52,215 nt of DNA from Bacilli bacterium (GCA_017940265.1 JAGAYY010000037.1:1-52215); one strand, 5' to 3'. Positions 34,769 through 44,065 are shown, counted from the first letter of the stretch. Numbers and translations: made by a program. The notes: generated by a model not told the origin, from the sequence alone.

Positions 34769-37361
34769 ATTTTTCTAGTAGTTGGGCTTTTAAGATGTAA
34801 GCGACGTTATCTGCGTCATCTGCAACGCAGAGGAACTCAACATTGATTTTAACTTTGTTATTGTCTTTATCGTAGACCGTCACAATCTTATTAAATTCCT
34901 TATGCTTATTCGTAAGCTTAAGAGCGTCTTTATTAATTTCCACAATTTCTTTTGGATTCACACAGCGCTTGATGAATGAAGAGTCATTAAGTTCTTTTTC
35001 AAGCTCTGATGGAGTAATACCCAATAAGTCGCTCACAGTATGTGAGATAACATTGAATCTAAACTTCTTGTTTATAACACTGACAAGAATCATGTTATCA
35101 GTGGAATATTCAGTGATTAAGTCTTTAACTTCTTTTAAGTTAGCAAGTTCACTATCATTTGAGGCCGCACCATAGAACAACTCTCTACCTTCTTTTTGAC
35201 CAAGGTAATAGAAATGAATTCTAAAGGACATGAGACCACCATCACTACGATGGAATCTAATTGTCGCAATAGAACCAGATAAACGGTTATCCATCGCCTC
35301 TTGTAAAGCGGCAAACATGATTGGACGATCTTCTTCAGGAGCGAATAGTTCAATATTCACTAATCTTTCCGCAAAGTCAGGAACATCAACTGCTTGATAG
35401 AATTGTTGGTTGTATCTCACGATATCAACATGTTCTTTATCCCATGAATAGAAGGCTACCGCACCAATAATGTTATTTAGCATTGAGTCAGAGTAGATAT
35501 TCTTATCTAAGAATTCTCTAATACGCAATTGCTCATTAGGCTTAGCAACAAAACCACGTTCATCAATCATGTCTTTTTGTTCAACAGCTTTTTCAAAGTC
35601 TTCACGTGATAATGGTTTATAGAAGTAATAGCCTTGGATATAACGACAACCTAATTCCATAAGGAATTCACATTGTTTTTTAGTTTCTACACCTTCCACG
35701 ATAATTGGCAAGGTCATAGTTTTGGCCATATTAACAACAGATTCAATAATACGGATACCTCTTTCATAATCAGCGCCTTCGAAGCGCAAGAAATCAGAGT
35801 CTAACTTAATAGCGTCTAATTTAATTGTGGAAAGCATATTTAAGGAAGAATAACCACTACCGAAGTCATCCATTAAAACTTCGAAGCCGTCCTTACGTAA
35901 ACGCGAAACGATATCTTCGATAATATTAACGGTTTCCGCGTAAGCGGATTCAGTGATTTCCACTTTGATAAGGCGATGTGGGATTTCATATTTATCCGCT
36001 AAATCACGAATGTAAGTAGCAATATCAAAATTATAAATATCAATACGAGAAACATTGATAGAAACTGGAACAGCAATATGCCCTGAATCTAACCAATGTT
36101 TTAAGCTCTTACAAACTTTCTCCCAAATGTATTGGTCTAAGTCAGTAATGAAGTTATATTTCTCTAAGACAGGAATAAAGACTGCAGGTGGGATTTGTGT
36201 ACCGTCTTTTTTAATCCATCTTGCTAAAGCTTCTGCACCAACGATTTTACCTGTTTTAGCGCGACACTGTGGTTGTAAATAGAAGGTGATTTCATCGTTT
36301 TGTAAAGCGTTCATGAAATCAGAAAGAACGCGATATTCGTGTTCCGCGAGGAACTGCATATCAGAATTATAATAAATGATTCTATTTCTAATATCACCTT
36401 TGGCTTTAGAAGCCGCAATGCTCGCTCTATCAATAGCGTCCACAAGGATCATATCTTTTTCTAATAAAGCCACACCGATAGCCGGTAAGAAACCAGCGGT
36501 GAGACCAAAAGAGGCGATATGGTGATGAATATTCTCATATAAAGCTTTAATTTTGTCTTTATCAAATTCCGCTAAAATAACGAAGTCATCTTGACCGAAA
36601 TAACCAGCCACACCATTGTGCACTAATTCACTTTCAGATAACTCAGCACCAATCTTGCCTAATAAGTAATCACCTTGTTCACGGCCATGCCATTCATCAA
36701 AGAATTTGAAGTGTTCAATATCAAGGAAGAGCACACACCATTGCTTCTTTGGATTATCTTTAACGATTTGCTCTGCTTTAACAAAGAAGTCTTTACTATT
36801 TAATAGACCTGTTGTTTCATCACGACCAAGAGAAATGACATTAGAATCATCACTAGCGATGCCCATTCTTCTAATCATCATGTTATGGATATCAAAGATA
36901 TATATTCTAAACATGCCAGGAGGAATACCATTTTCTTCTCCGGCGATAACGCATTGTTCGACATAACGATAAGCACCATCTTGTAATTTATATCTAAAAT
37001 GCGCAAAGTCGAAGTTTGGTATTTTAGCATTTGCTAAACGCTCAAAAAATCCATCGATTTTCATTAACGCTAAATATTCACCAGCGTCATCAGGATGGAC
37101 AATATGCTTCGCGGTGAATTCTAATAGTTCTTTATAAGAAATATCAACGTTAGGAACGAAGTATTTGCCTTCGACATGATAGAAGATTTTATAAGTGTCA
37201 TTAACGACATCTATTTCTACGATTTCATCACAAGGTGAACTATTTAAAAAGTTAATTAAAGAGAGTTTGCCATGACGATAGAATATCTCATAGTATTCTT
37301 GACGAGATATGGAATCAGAAACCGCACTATCTTTTTGGTCTTCATTTTCTTGAGCGACCAT
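34767..37361 (-). CDS. PAS-GGDEF(degenerate)-EAL-PAS protein, probably the C-terminal part of a split fusion
   Basis: An 864-aa soluble c-di-GMP protein: PAS-like domain (about 35-165), GGDEF domain with GQDDF (256-260) in place of GGDEF (probably no cyclase activity), intact EAL domain (EAL 377-379, EITES, DDFGSGYSS, EGVET, QGYYFYKPL), and a C-terminal PAS-like region (about 650-860). The ATG has no Shine-Dalgarno. The eight codons before it are open and in the same frame as the upstream GGDEF gene, separated only by one TAA at 37386-37388. So this may have been, or may still be made as, the tail of a 1264-residue protein. Confidence 0.9.
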   Translation of the reverse strand: MVAQENEDQKDSAVSDSISRQEYYEIFYRHGKLSLINFLNSSPCDEIVEIDVVNDTYKIFYHVEGKYFVPNVDISYKELLEFTAKHIVHPDDAGEYLALMKIDGFFERLANAKIPNFDFAHFRYKLQDGAYRYVEQCVIAGEENGIPPGMFRIYIFDIHNMMIRRMGIASDDSNVISLGRDETTGLLNSKDFFVKAEQIVKDNPKKQWCVLFLDIEHFKFFDEWHGREQGDYLLGKIGAELSESELVHNGVAGYFGQDDFVILAEFDKDKIKALYENIHHHIASFGLTAGFLPAIGVALLEKDMILVDAIDRASIAASKAKGDIRNRIIYYNSDMQFLAEHEYRVLSDFMNALQNDEITFYLQPQCRAKTGKIVGAEALARWIKKDGTQIPPAVFIPVLEKYNFITDLDQYIWEKVCKSLKHWLDSGHIAVPVSINVSRIDIYNFDIATYIRDLADKYEIPHRLIKVEITESAYAETVNIIEDIVSRLRKDGFEVLMDDFGSGYSSLNMLSTIKLDAIKLDSDFLRFEGADYERGIRIIESVVNMAKTMTLPIIVEGVETKKQCEFLMELGCRYIQGYYFYKPLSREDFEKAVEQKDMIDERGFVAKPNEQLRIREFLDKNIYSDSMLNNIIGAVAFYSWDKEHVDIVRYNQQFYQAVDVPDFAERLVNIELFAPEEDRPIMFAALQEAMDNRLSGSIATIRFHRSDGGLMSFRIHFYYLGQKEGRELFYGAASNDSELANLKEVKDLITEYSTDNMILVSVINKKFRFNVISHTVSDLLGITPSELEKELNDSSFIKRCVNPKEIVEINKDALKLTNKHKEFNKIVTVYDKDNNKVKINVEFLCVADDADNVAYILKAQLLEK

Positions 37362-37385
37362 TTCTTTAAGCGCTTTCTTTCTCGC

Positions 37386-38561
37386 TTACATACGTTCATC
37401 CGCTCGTGTGAAGATGGATCTCAAAGAATTATCTTTTTCTGGCACATAGTCGGCAAAGCCAACAGCAATAATTGGTTCGTTTTTACCAATATTTGATTCC
37501 ACAACTCTGTTGAATTGTTCTAATAAGTAATATCTATTGTTGAAATCAGGGCCATCTACGAAGGTAGCGAATTCATCACCACCGATACGATAGATGATTT
37601 GATTCTTAAATACTTGTTTAATGAGTCTAACTGATTTAATGATGTATTCATCACCTTGTTCATGGCCAAGAGTGTCGTTAATCTTCTTTAAATCATTTAA
37701 GTCAAAGATGAATAAGCATAAATCACCACTGCTCTTATCATGGAGTGATAGGTCAATACTTTCTTCACGTTCAACGTAAGCGTGTTTATTACTGATACCC
37801 GTTAATTGGTCTTGATACGCTAATTCTTTGGTGGTCGCTAATTCTTGACTCTTCTCTTTCACTCTTTGAGAAGCTGCACTGATAGAACGACGATAACTCT
37901 CTGATTCAGTATTAACAATAAACATGTGAACAAGAACCATGGATAATAAGTGACCAAGCGAATATAAAGGAAGATTTGGATAAAAGATTTGTAAGACAAT
38001 TAAACCCGCCATGATTAGACCGACAAGGCCAATAGTTAAATATCTCATCTTGCGGTAGTTCTTATTAGTTAATGTACGGATAAAAGCAATAATTGAAGCA
38101 ATGAGGTACATGGCCATCTGTGTAGTGAAATAGCCATAGAGGCCCGCTTTTGGTTCGTAGAAACCATTAGCATAACTAAATAAGATTGGATTAAAGATAT
38201 TAACAATAACCAATACCACACCTGTGACTAAGAAGAATAAAGCAATGGCAAGAGTGATATTACTTGTTAATTTCTTTTCTTCTAAATATTTAGCGGCAAA
38301 TCTTAACCAAACCGAAACACCAAAAGCCATCGCCACAAAGAAGATGGACGTGTCAATCATTGCTGGAACTTTATTTGATAAGGAGTCTAATACGCCCCAT
38401 AAGATGTCCGCGGTAAAGAAGATAAAGCGGCAAATAACCACTATTTTGTAAGCGCGAAAAATATCGCTATTCATTACACGATATTTTTTATTAAGAAAAA
38501 CATCCCAGTTAATTATTGCGCCGATAATAACCGCGACAATTGGTATTAATGAGTATGCCAT
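37386..38561 (-). CDS. Membrane diguanylate cyclase (GGDEF), ends at an in-frame stop
   Basis: A 391-aa protein with about seven TM segments (residues 5-215), a coiled-coil-like helix ('ASQRVKEKSQELATTKELA'), and an intact GGDEF domain (GGDEF 327-331, with D-L-N-D-L-K-K substrate loop). It ends ADERM-TAA exactly where the family consensus has Tyr (ADxxMY..KK); codons after the TAA read ARKKALKE and continue into the EAL gene. It makes c-di-GMP from two GTP. No Shine-Dalgarno is visible. Confidence 0.9.
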   Translation of the reverse strand: MAYSLIPIVAVIIGAIINWDVFLNKKYRVMNSDIFRAYKIVVICRFIFFTADILWGVLDSLSNKVPAMIDTSIFFVAMAFGVSVWLRFAAKYLEEKKLTSNITLAIALFFLVTGVVLVIVNIFNPILFSYANGFYEPKAGLYGYFTTQMAMYLIASIIAFIRTLTNKNYRKMRYLTIGLVGLIMAGLIVLQIFYPNLPLYSLGHLLSMVLVHMFIVNTESESYRRSISAASQRVKEKSQELATTKELAYQDQLTGISNKHAYVEREESIDLSLHDKSSGDLCLFIFDLNDLKKINDTLGHEQGDEYIIKSVRLIKQVFKNQIIYRIGGDEFATFVDGPDFNNRYYLLEQFNRVVESNIGKNEPIIAVGFADYVPEKDNSLRSIFTRADERM

Positions 38562-38742
38562 ATATTATCAATTCAATGATAGCGCAGTATAATTCGCATA
38601 GCAAATGCGCTCACGGGCGTTTTAAAGCCTTATTCTCTATTTTGTTTAGAATGTATCTAGTTAGTTGTTTGTTGAAAAAATTTTTTATTTTTTTAAATCA
38701 GTGACAGCTTTTATAACTATCTCTTTAATTTAATCTGGATCT

Positions 38743-40278
38743 CTAAAACAAATCTGAAAAATCTTTATCGCTAGTAATTGTATATAAATGACCACTACTG
38801 CTAGTGACTTCGAAGAATATTTTAGAAGAGACAATATAGTATTTATGGTCATTAATCACAAAATAATATTTTGCTTTTGGTGCCGAATTCTTATCTAAAG
38901 ATTCCTCAGTAAAGATTAAATCATTAAGATAATTAATCGTCTTATCCGTTTGTGAGTTATTAGAAACATCATAAATAGCGGCATTCATAGTGTTTGATGG
39001 GAAAGCATAATACTTTTCGTAATCTTCTGTATATTCCAAAATAAAACTAGATCTTAATCTATACCACTTATCATTTACTTGGACAAATTGGGAATTGATT
39101 TTATAAGAATATACTTGTTCATCAGTGTAGAAGTAATAATCTTCACAAACTTGGATGCTTTGGGTTAAAAAGCCAAAGTCTTCAGGCAATACTTCAAAGA
39201 CCCATGTATTGAAATAATCTAATGCTTGAGATAATTCTTTTCGATTATGATACACATTAATGCTACGGCCATGAGAAGGCATCATGTTTAAAGTTAGCTC
39301 AGTTTGAATCTTAAGCATGTTTAAGTTACTTAAGTTCACATCTTTAGACCAAGGAACAATATCCCCAAAGTTGAGATATGAAGTTCTTTTTTCTTTATTA
39401 AAAATAAATGTTTTAGTGATATTTGAAACGGTAATATGTGTGATGTAATTATTGTCTTGATTACTAAGGAAGGAAAAGCTATATCTTTGTGTTTTATCTA
39501 TTTTAGCCGCGGAATTAACAGAAAATTTATCCCCCGCCATTGCAAAAGAAACTGGAATATTTTCATCACCATAGTCAACGTTAGAATGAATATCGATTTC
39601 AAACAAATACAATGAATAATCATCAACGTTAACGTGATATCCATCTTTTTGTTTTTTAATAGTTACTGGCGTATGTTTTGGATCAGCGAGAGTGATTGTC
39701 ACATCAAAATCAGCGATGTCGTAGTTCTTATTCCAATTAATATAGACACCTTTATCTTCACTAAAGGATAGCTTTCCTTCATTAATTGTTTCATCATCAA
39801 AATAAGTTTTTACTTGCCTAACAAATAAATCATTATCTTTAAGTTTTAAAAAATATGAGAAATGTAGTCTTTCCCAGTGTCTATATATTTCTTTATTATT
39901 GTGCAAGTCATAAATGGAAATATACCAATAAGTAACACCACTGCCATCACTTTTGACAGTACAAAAATCACGATATCCATCATTATTAGCGTCAAAAACA
40001 TAGACGGCTGAACAGTAACCCATGACAGTGCCATATGTATTGTTTGTAATGGCCTTTGATTTATCGTCTACGTAGAAAGTTTGGTCTTCAAATTCTTCAA
40101 GAACAAAAGTTTTATTACTAGGATATCCATCATCAAGGTAAACGTCATATACTTTAAAAGATTCTGGCTTAATGTAATTTGAACTATTAGAAGTTTGACT
40201 ATCAGATGGACTAATAGCGTTAGAACATCCACATAGAATAGTAAGAAGTAATGTATTAATTATTAATTTATGTTTCAT
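38743..40278 (-). CDS. Lipoprotein with calcium-loop-like motif
   Basis: The 511-aa protein has signal peptide MKHKLIINTLLLTILCGC (lipid Cys 18) and a short Ser-rich spacer. 'YVFDANNDGYRDFCTV' (about 92-107) matches the DxNxDGxxD calcium-binding loop of FG-GAP/VCBS-type propellers, followed by a 'WYISIYDLHNNKE' strand. The remainder is beta-rich and unrecognised. The ribosome site is weak. Confidence 0.8.
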   Translation of the reverse strand: MKHKLIINTLLLTILCGCSNAISPSDSQTSNSSNYIKPESFKVYDVYLDDGYPSNKTFVLEEFEDQTFYVDDKSKAITNNTYGTVMGYCSAVYVFDANNDGYRDFCTVKSDGSGVTYWYISIYDLHNNKEIYRHWERLHFSYFLKLKDNDLFVRQVKTYFDDETINEGKLSFSEDKGVYINWNKNYDIADFDVTITLADPKHTPVTIKKQKDGYHVNVDDYSLYLFEIDIHSNVDYGDENIPVSFAMAGDKFSVNSAAKIDKTQRYSFSFLSNQDNNYITHITVSNITKTFIFNKEKRTSYLNFGDIVPWSKDVNLSNLNMLKIQTELTLNMMPSHGRSINVYHNRKELSQALDYFNTWVFEVLPEDFGFLTQSIQVCEDYYFYTDEQVYSYKINSQFVQVNDKWYRLRSSFILEYTEDYEKYYAFPSNTMNAAIYDVSNNSQTDKTINYLNDLIFTEESLDKNSAPKAKYYFVINDHKYYIVSSKIFFEVTSSSGHLYTITSDKDFSDLF

Positions 40279-40394
40279 ATCTCTAGTAACACGAATATTT
40301 TAAAACTAAAACTAATAAAAAGGTAGATATATCAACTTATCTAATTAGCTATAATTATCAAAATTAGAAATTCTCATTTTAAAATTGTTAAATC

Positions 40395-41687
40395 TTATTT
40401 TTCCAACGAGTCTTTGTTCAATAAGAACTCTTCTAATCCAATATACAATATTCCGTATTCATCATGCCAAGGAGTGTAACAGTCTTTTACAATCACTATT
40501 TTTTTAAATGAATCATCGATTCTATTTAAACCTCTTGTCTCTTGATCAATCTTTTCTTGATTCTCTAAGGCATAGGCGGACTGAATATAATATCTATTGT
40601 TTCCTTTATTACAAACAAAATCTATCTCGTATTGTTTTCTTTTACTCTTTCTTTCTTCATCTTTATAGTTGATTTCTACTATTCCAACATCAACTGAAAA
40701 TCCTCGAATAATCAATTCATTGTATATGACATTTTCCATAATGTGAGTTGGTTCGTTTTGTCTGAAATTGATCCTAGCGTTTCTTAATCCAACATCCTCA
40801 AAATAGTATTTAAGTGGCGAATCTATATATTCTTTGCCTTTAATATCATATCTTTGTGCTTTGCTAATTAGGAACGATTCTTCAAAATAAGACATATAAC
40901 TTAAAATTGTATTTATCGATACGCTTTCATTTGTGAGCGATTTATATGTCTTAGATAATTTCGTTGGACTAGTTAAAGAACCAGTTGACGATGCCAAGAT
41001 ATTGAGCAACTCTCCGATGAATGCAGAGTCTTTTTTTAAATTGTTGCGCTCGATGATATCGCTGATATACACCTTTCCCAATAAATTTTTAAGATAATCC
41101 CTTTTATCTTCGTGGGAATCCAAAGTAGATAAAAATGGCATGCCACCATATAAGGAATATTCGTCCCACGCTTTTCGCTTATCTCCTTCATATGATTCAT
41201 AGAATTCTTTAAATGAAAGAGGATGCACTCTTATCTCATCGCCCCTGCCTCTAAATTCAGTGACGATATCACTAGAAAGCATTTTTGAATTAGAACCGGT
41301 TACATATACATCGACATTAGGAATCTTCATTAGCCCTAATAAAACATCAATAAACCCAACTTTGCCACCTTCTACGTATGGATTATCAACATCCTTAACA
41401 TATTGGATTTCATCTATAAATACATAATTGGTTTTACCGTCTTCCACGATAGCATTCCTTATATTTTTATCTAATTCGTTTGGGTTTCGATATTTCTGAT
41501 TTCCAATTTCGTCTAAAGCCAAAGATATAATATGATTGCTTTGAATACCTTTTTCTAACAAATGATTACGATAAATCGTAAATAATAGGTAAGATTTACC
41601 ACATCTTCTGATTCCTGTTATTATCTTAATCATCCCATTATTTTGCTTTGATATTATCTTTTGTAAGTATTCATTTCTTGCTATCAT
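40395..41687 (-). CDS. AAA_14/DUF4143 ATP-binding protein (COG1373)
   Basis: A 430-aa P-loop ATPase with Walker A GIRRCGKS (about 25-32), Walker B 'YVFIDEIQYV', sensor 'VYVTGSNSKML' and a C-terminal DUF4143 domain with a restriction-endonuclease-like core ('YEIDFVCNKGNNRYYIQ'). The family is widespread in accessory regions of gut Firmicutes and Bacteroidetes; function unknown. AGGAG precedes the ATG. Its promoter is flanked by two matching palindromes. Confidence 0.92.
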   Translation of the reverse strand: MIARNEYLQKIISKQNNGMIKIITGIRRCGKSYLLFTIYRNHLLEKGIQSNHIISLALDEIGNQKYRNPNELDKNIRNAIVEDGKTNYVFIDEIQYVKDVDNPYVEGGKVGFIDVLLGLMKIPNVDVYVTGSNSKMLSSDIVTEFRGRGDEIRVHPLSFKEFYESYEGDKRKAWDEYSLYGGMPFLSTLDSHEDKRDYLKNLLGKVYISDIIERNNLKKDSAFIGELLNILASSTGSLTSPTKLSKTYKSLTNESVSINTILSYMSYFEESFLISKAQRYDIKGKEYIDSPLKYYFEDVGLRNARINFRQNEPTHIMENVIYNELIIRGFSVDVGIVEINYKDEERKSKRKQYEIDFVCNKGNNRYYIQSAYALENQEKIDQETRGLNRIDDSFKKIVIVKDCYTPWHDEYGILYIGLEEFLLNKDSLEK

Positions 41688-41710
41688 AATTATCTCCTAC
41701 TGAATATTTT

Positions 41711-41724
41711 TGCGTATAGACGCA
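41711..41724. promoter_or_regulatory. Palindromic operator-like site, proximal
   Basis: TGCGTATAGACGCA lies in the 5' leader of the COG1373 gene, about 9-22 bases after the predicted start. Flanking T/A runs are also symmetric. A sister site is at 41788-41801. Confidence 0.6.
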
Positions 41725-41739
41725 TTTTTCTTCACTGAT

Positions 41740-41768
41740 AATATAAATTATTACTTAAAGTTTTTCAA
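41740..41768 (-). promoter_or_regulatory. Promoter of the COG1373 gene at 41.7 kb
   Basis: On the minus strand TTGAAA (41768-41763), 17 bases, TATATT (41745-41740). The predicted start is near 41733. It lies between the two palindromes. Confidence 0.65.
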
Positions 41769-41787
41769 TGAGTTTAATGAAACATTT

Positions 41788-41801
41788 TGCGTAAATACGC
41801 A
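41788..41801. promoter_or_regulatory. Palindromic operator-like site, distal
   Basis: TGCGTAAATACGCA, centred 77 bases from the proximal site and about 20 bases upstream of the -35. Both share arms TGCGT/ACGCA and the T/A flanks. Confidence 0.6.
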
Positions 41802-41831
41802 TTTTTAAGCAATTAAAATACATCACAATCT

Positions 41832-41859
41832 AAAAAAGACACCTTTTTGTGTGGTGTCT
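41832..41859 (-). terminator. Terminator of the sigma/serpin-like operon
   Basis: AGACACC (41837-41843) and GGTGTCT (41853-41859) pair, followed by TTTTTT on the minus strand. Confidence 0.82.
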
Positions 41860-41924
41860 ATATTAACTTTTTTACTATTTATAGCAAGTTAATGATTCTT
41901 GAATATCAAGCAAGCAAGAATTCT

Positions 41925-43430
41925 TTAATCAGAATAGTTAGGATTAACAATTTCTCCGACAACAAGTGGCACTTTGCTTATAGTTGTATTATTATCTACT
42001 TTGACATTCTTTGTGACTTCAAAGACATAAGGGTGATCTAATGTTAATTCGAATTCCTCATATTCAGGATACCAAGGCATAGATGTTGTTTCTATTCCTG
42101 AGATAGTGACAGAGCACGAATAGAAACCATCATAATTAAATTTCATCACGGAGAACTGTTTTATATAATCAAGGCACATTCCAAAACCACTATTGGCTTT
42201 AGCAATGCGTTCACCCGCACCACGCTTTGTGATGATTGGCAAAATACCAGATAAATCTCTGTTACTTAGTTCGGCAACGTTATCAAGTGAAAAATATGGA
42301 GCGTTAATAATGACTTTATGAGCGAAGGTGTCTTGGAGTTGGTTTTCTCGATCATAGTAGCTAGATTGTTTTTGGTGATAATTGTTATTTAAAACATCGT
42401 CAAGAATCGAGCTTGGAAGGGCGTTTTTATCGTTTGGTAAGAAATAGTCGATTGATAAATTGCCACCTATAGACATTCTTGAACCGTAGAAATTATCATT
42501 TTCGTAAACTGAACCACCATCATAGATTTGTGTGAGATAATCTACTTTACTAGTATTGTTTCCATAGGTATAGTCCATTTTATGGTTTCCACTTTTGTAT
42601 TGATTTAAATAAGTTTGCTTTGTCTCTTCAGGGAAATAATCTAAGCAATAATAAGTTGACATCACATTAATAGCAGAAGGATCTTCGTCATTAAGTTTGA
42701 TATCTGGGACAGGCATATCTTTCAAACCATTTTCCTTTAAATATTGATTAGCGGTATCGCTAGTTAAAGCCTCAAGATATAAAGACGCATCAAAGACTTC
42801 TTCTAAATCTTTATATAGTTCTTCATCTTTTTCTTTTATTAAAGAAACTTTTTCTGGATTAAACCACACTGAATTAAGGTTATAGCCACCAACGAGTTTA
42901 TCGTCTTTATTTTTAAATAATGTGCCCATAGTCGAAACAATTTCTTTAACAGATGTTCTTAATTCATCCATATCTTTTAGTTCTAAATATGATAAGACAT
43001 CATTTCTCGCTTCATCTGTCGAAATTACACCAGTGATTGCTAAGCACAAGTACGCATCTGGAATAGAAATACCCAAGCTTTCTTCTTTTTCTTTGTTATT
43101 TGCTTCCATCATCAAGGAAGAAAACTTTTTAGCAAACGAAGTATAGGAATTAAAAGTCTTGCTAGAAATATCGTAATTTCTCACTTCAGATATTTTCGCT
43201 AATTTAGGTGTGGTCAATCTATGACTTTGAAGATTTGAAATTTTGCTTTGTGAAAGAGGAAGAATAACACTCAATGCCACTATTGAAGCTAAAACCACAC
43301 TACCAATAGGGATAGATATTTTTGCCCAAAGAGGAAATCGATGCTTTTTCTCATAAGGGTTTTTGACTATTTGATCTAAATTGTCATCAATTTGTTGAAT
43401 CCTTTTTTTCATTCTTTTTTCAATACTCAT
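41925..43430 (-). CDS. Membrane-anchored serpin-like protein in anti-sigma position
   Basis: A 501-aa protein: basic cytoplasmic N-terminus (1-33), one TM (about 35-58) and an external domain of ~430 residues that follows the serpin fold in order. Visible landmarks are 'GISIPDAYLCLAITGVIS' (helix B, cf. SP.SI..AL), 'NLNSVWFN' (strand 3A), 'STYYCLDYF' (cf. NA.YFK..W), 'GNLSIDYFLPND' (cf. MLI.LP), 'FNYDGFYSCSVTISG' (hinge) and 'LTLDHPYVFEV...GEIVNPNY', close to the serpin C-terminal signature. The hinge lacks the small-residue EEGTEAAA pattern, so protease inhibition is doubtful. The ATGA overlap with the ECF sigma gene and the short cytoplasmic tail resemble a membrane anti-sigma factor; that role is inference. 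Confidence 0.78.
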   Translation of the reverse strand: MSIEKRMKKRIQQIDDNLDQIVKNPYEKKHRFPLWAKISIPIGSVVLASIVALSVILPLSQSKISNLQSHRLTTPKLAKISEVRNYDISSKTFNSYTSFAKKFSSLMMEANNKEKEESLGISIPDAYLCLAITGVISTDEARNDVLSYLELKDMDELRTSVKEIVSTMGTLFKNKDDKLVGGYNLNSVWFNPEKVSLIKEKDEELYKDLEEVFDASLYLEALTSDTANQYLKENGLKDMPVPDIKLNDEDPSAINVMSTYYCLDYFPEETKQTYLNQYKSGNHKMDYTYGNNTSKVDYLTQIYDGGSVYENDNFYGSRMSIGGNLSIDYFLPNDKNALPSSILDDVLNNNYHQKQSSYYDRENQLQDTFAHKVIINAPYFSLDNVAELSNRDLSGILPIITKRGAGERIAKANSGFGMCLDYIKQFSVMKFNYDGFYSCSVTISGIETTSMPWYPEYEEFELTLDHPYVFEVTKNVKVDNNTTISKVPLVVGEIVNPNYSD

Positions 43431-43924
43431 AATAGTTCCTTTCTTAGTTTATCCATCGCTCCGCTATAAATCCTTCTTGCAGAAGATTCTGGAATGCCAG
43501 TCTCTTCCACTATTTCATTCCAAGAATAGGAATAAATAACGCGAAGATAAACTATGATTGTTTCTTTATTAGATAAGAGAGGTTCAATCATATTAAGAAT
43601 GGGATTAATTCTGTCTTCTTCTCCATATATGTCATCAATCACATCGGAAGAAGGAATATCCCTATTCTTTTTTAGAAAATTAATGGCGTGGTTTTTGGCA
43701 ACAGTGCATAGAAATGTTTTAATTTTGTCTGGATTTTTTAATTCCTCTCTATGTTCGACTGCTTTAAGGAATGATTCGCTCAAAATATCATCACAATCAT
43801 CTTGATTGTTAACATAAGTTGCAATAACAAAATACATTAGATTTTTATACTCTAAATATACTTTTTCTATAGCTTCTTGTTTACCGTTAATGAAGCCAAT
43901 TGCTGTATGTTTTGAGATTGCCAT
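43427..43924 (-). CDS. ECF-type RNA polymerase sigma factor
   Basis: A 165-aa sigma-70-family protein with sigma-2 ('YLEYKNLMYFVIATYVNNQDD'-type core, with DDILSESFLKAV) and sigma-4 (SWNEIVEETGIPESSARRI helix-turn-helix), no sigma-1 or -3. It directs RNA polymerase to a private regulon, usually under control of a co-encoded membrane anti-sigma. GAGAGGA precedes the ATG; its last four bases overlap the serpin-like gene. Confidence 0.92.
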   Translation of the reverse strand: MAISKHTAIGFINGKQEAIEKVYLEYKNLMYFVIATYVNNQDDCDDILSESFLKAVEHREELKNPDKIKTFLCTVAKNHAINFLKKNRDIPSSDVIDDIYGEEDRINPILNMIEPLLSNKETIIVYLRVIYSYSWNEIVEETGIPESSARRIYSGAMDKLRKELL

Positions 43925-43984
43925 TAACTTCCTCTCACCTATTAAGACATTTAAAGAACGAAAAACCGCTCAAATATTTAAAAA

Positions 43985-43993
43985 AGTATAGCA
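43985..43993 (-). promoter_or_regulatory. Extended -10 upstream of the sigma factor gene
   Basis: On the minus strand TGC-TATACT (43993-43985) begins right after a terminator hairpin. The -35 region falls within the hairpin and is poor. No copy of an obvious ECF-type GAAC...-10 pair was seen, so autoregulation is not shown. Confidence 0.45.
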
Positions 43994-44028
43994 CAAAAAA
44001 GCCAATCCTTCGTGGAATTGGCGTTTTT
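43994..44028. terminator. Bidirectional-type terminator
   Basis: GCCAAT(C) (44001-44007) pairs with (G)ATTGGC (44016-44022) around a short loop, with six A before and five T after. It separates the 44.2-kb ATPase from the sigma operon. Confidence 0.75.
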
Positions 44029-44065
44029 AGAACGTTTGGCTAAAAATAAACCTGTTTTTTTCTTG

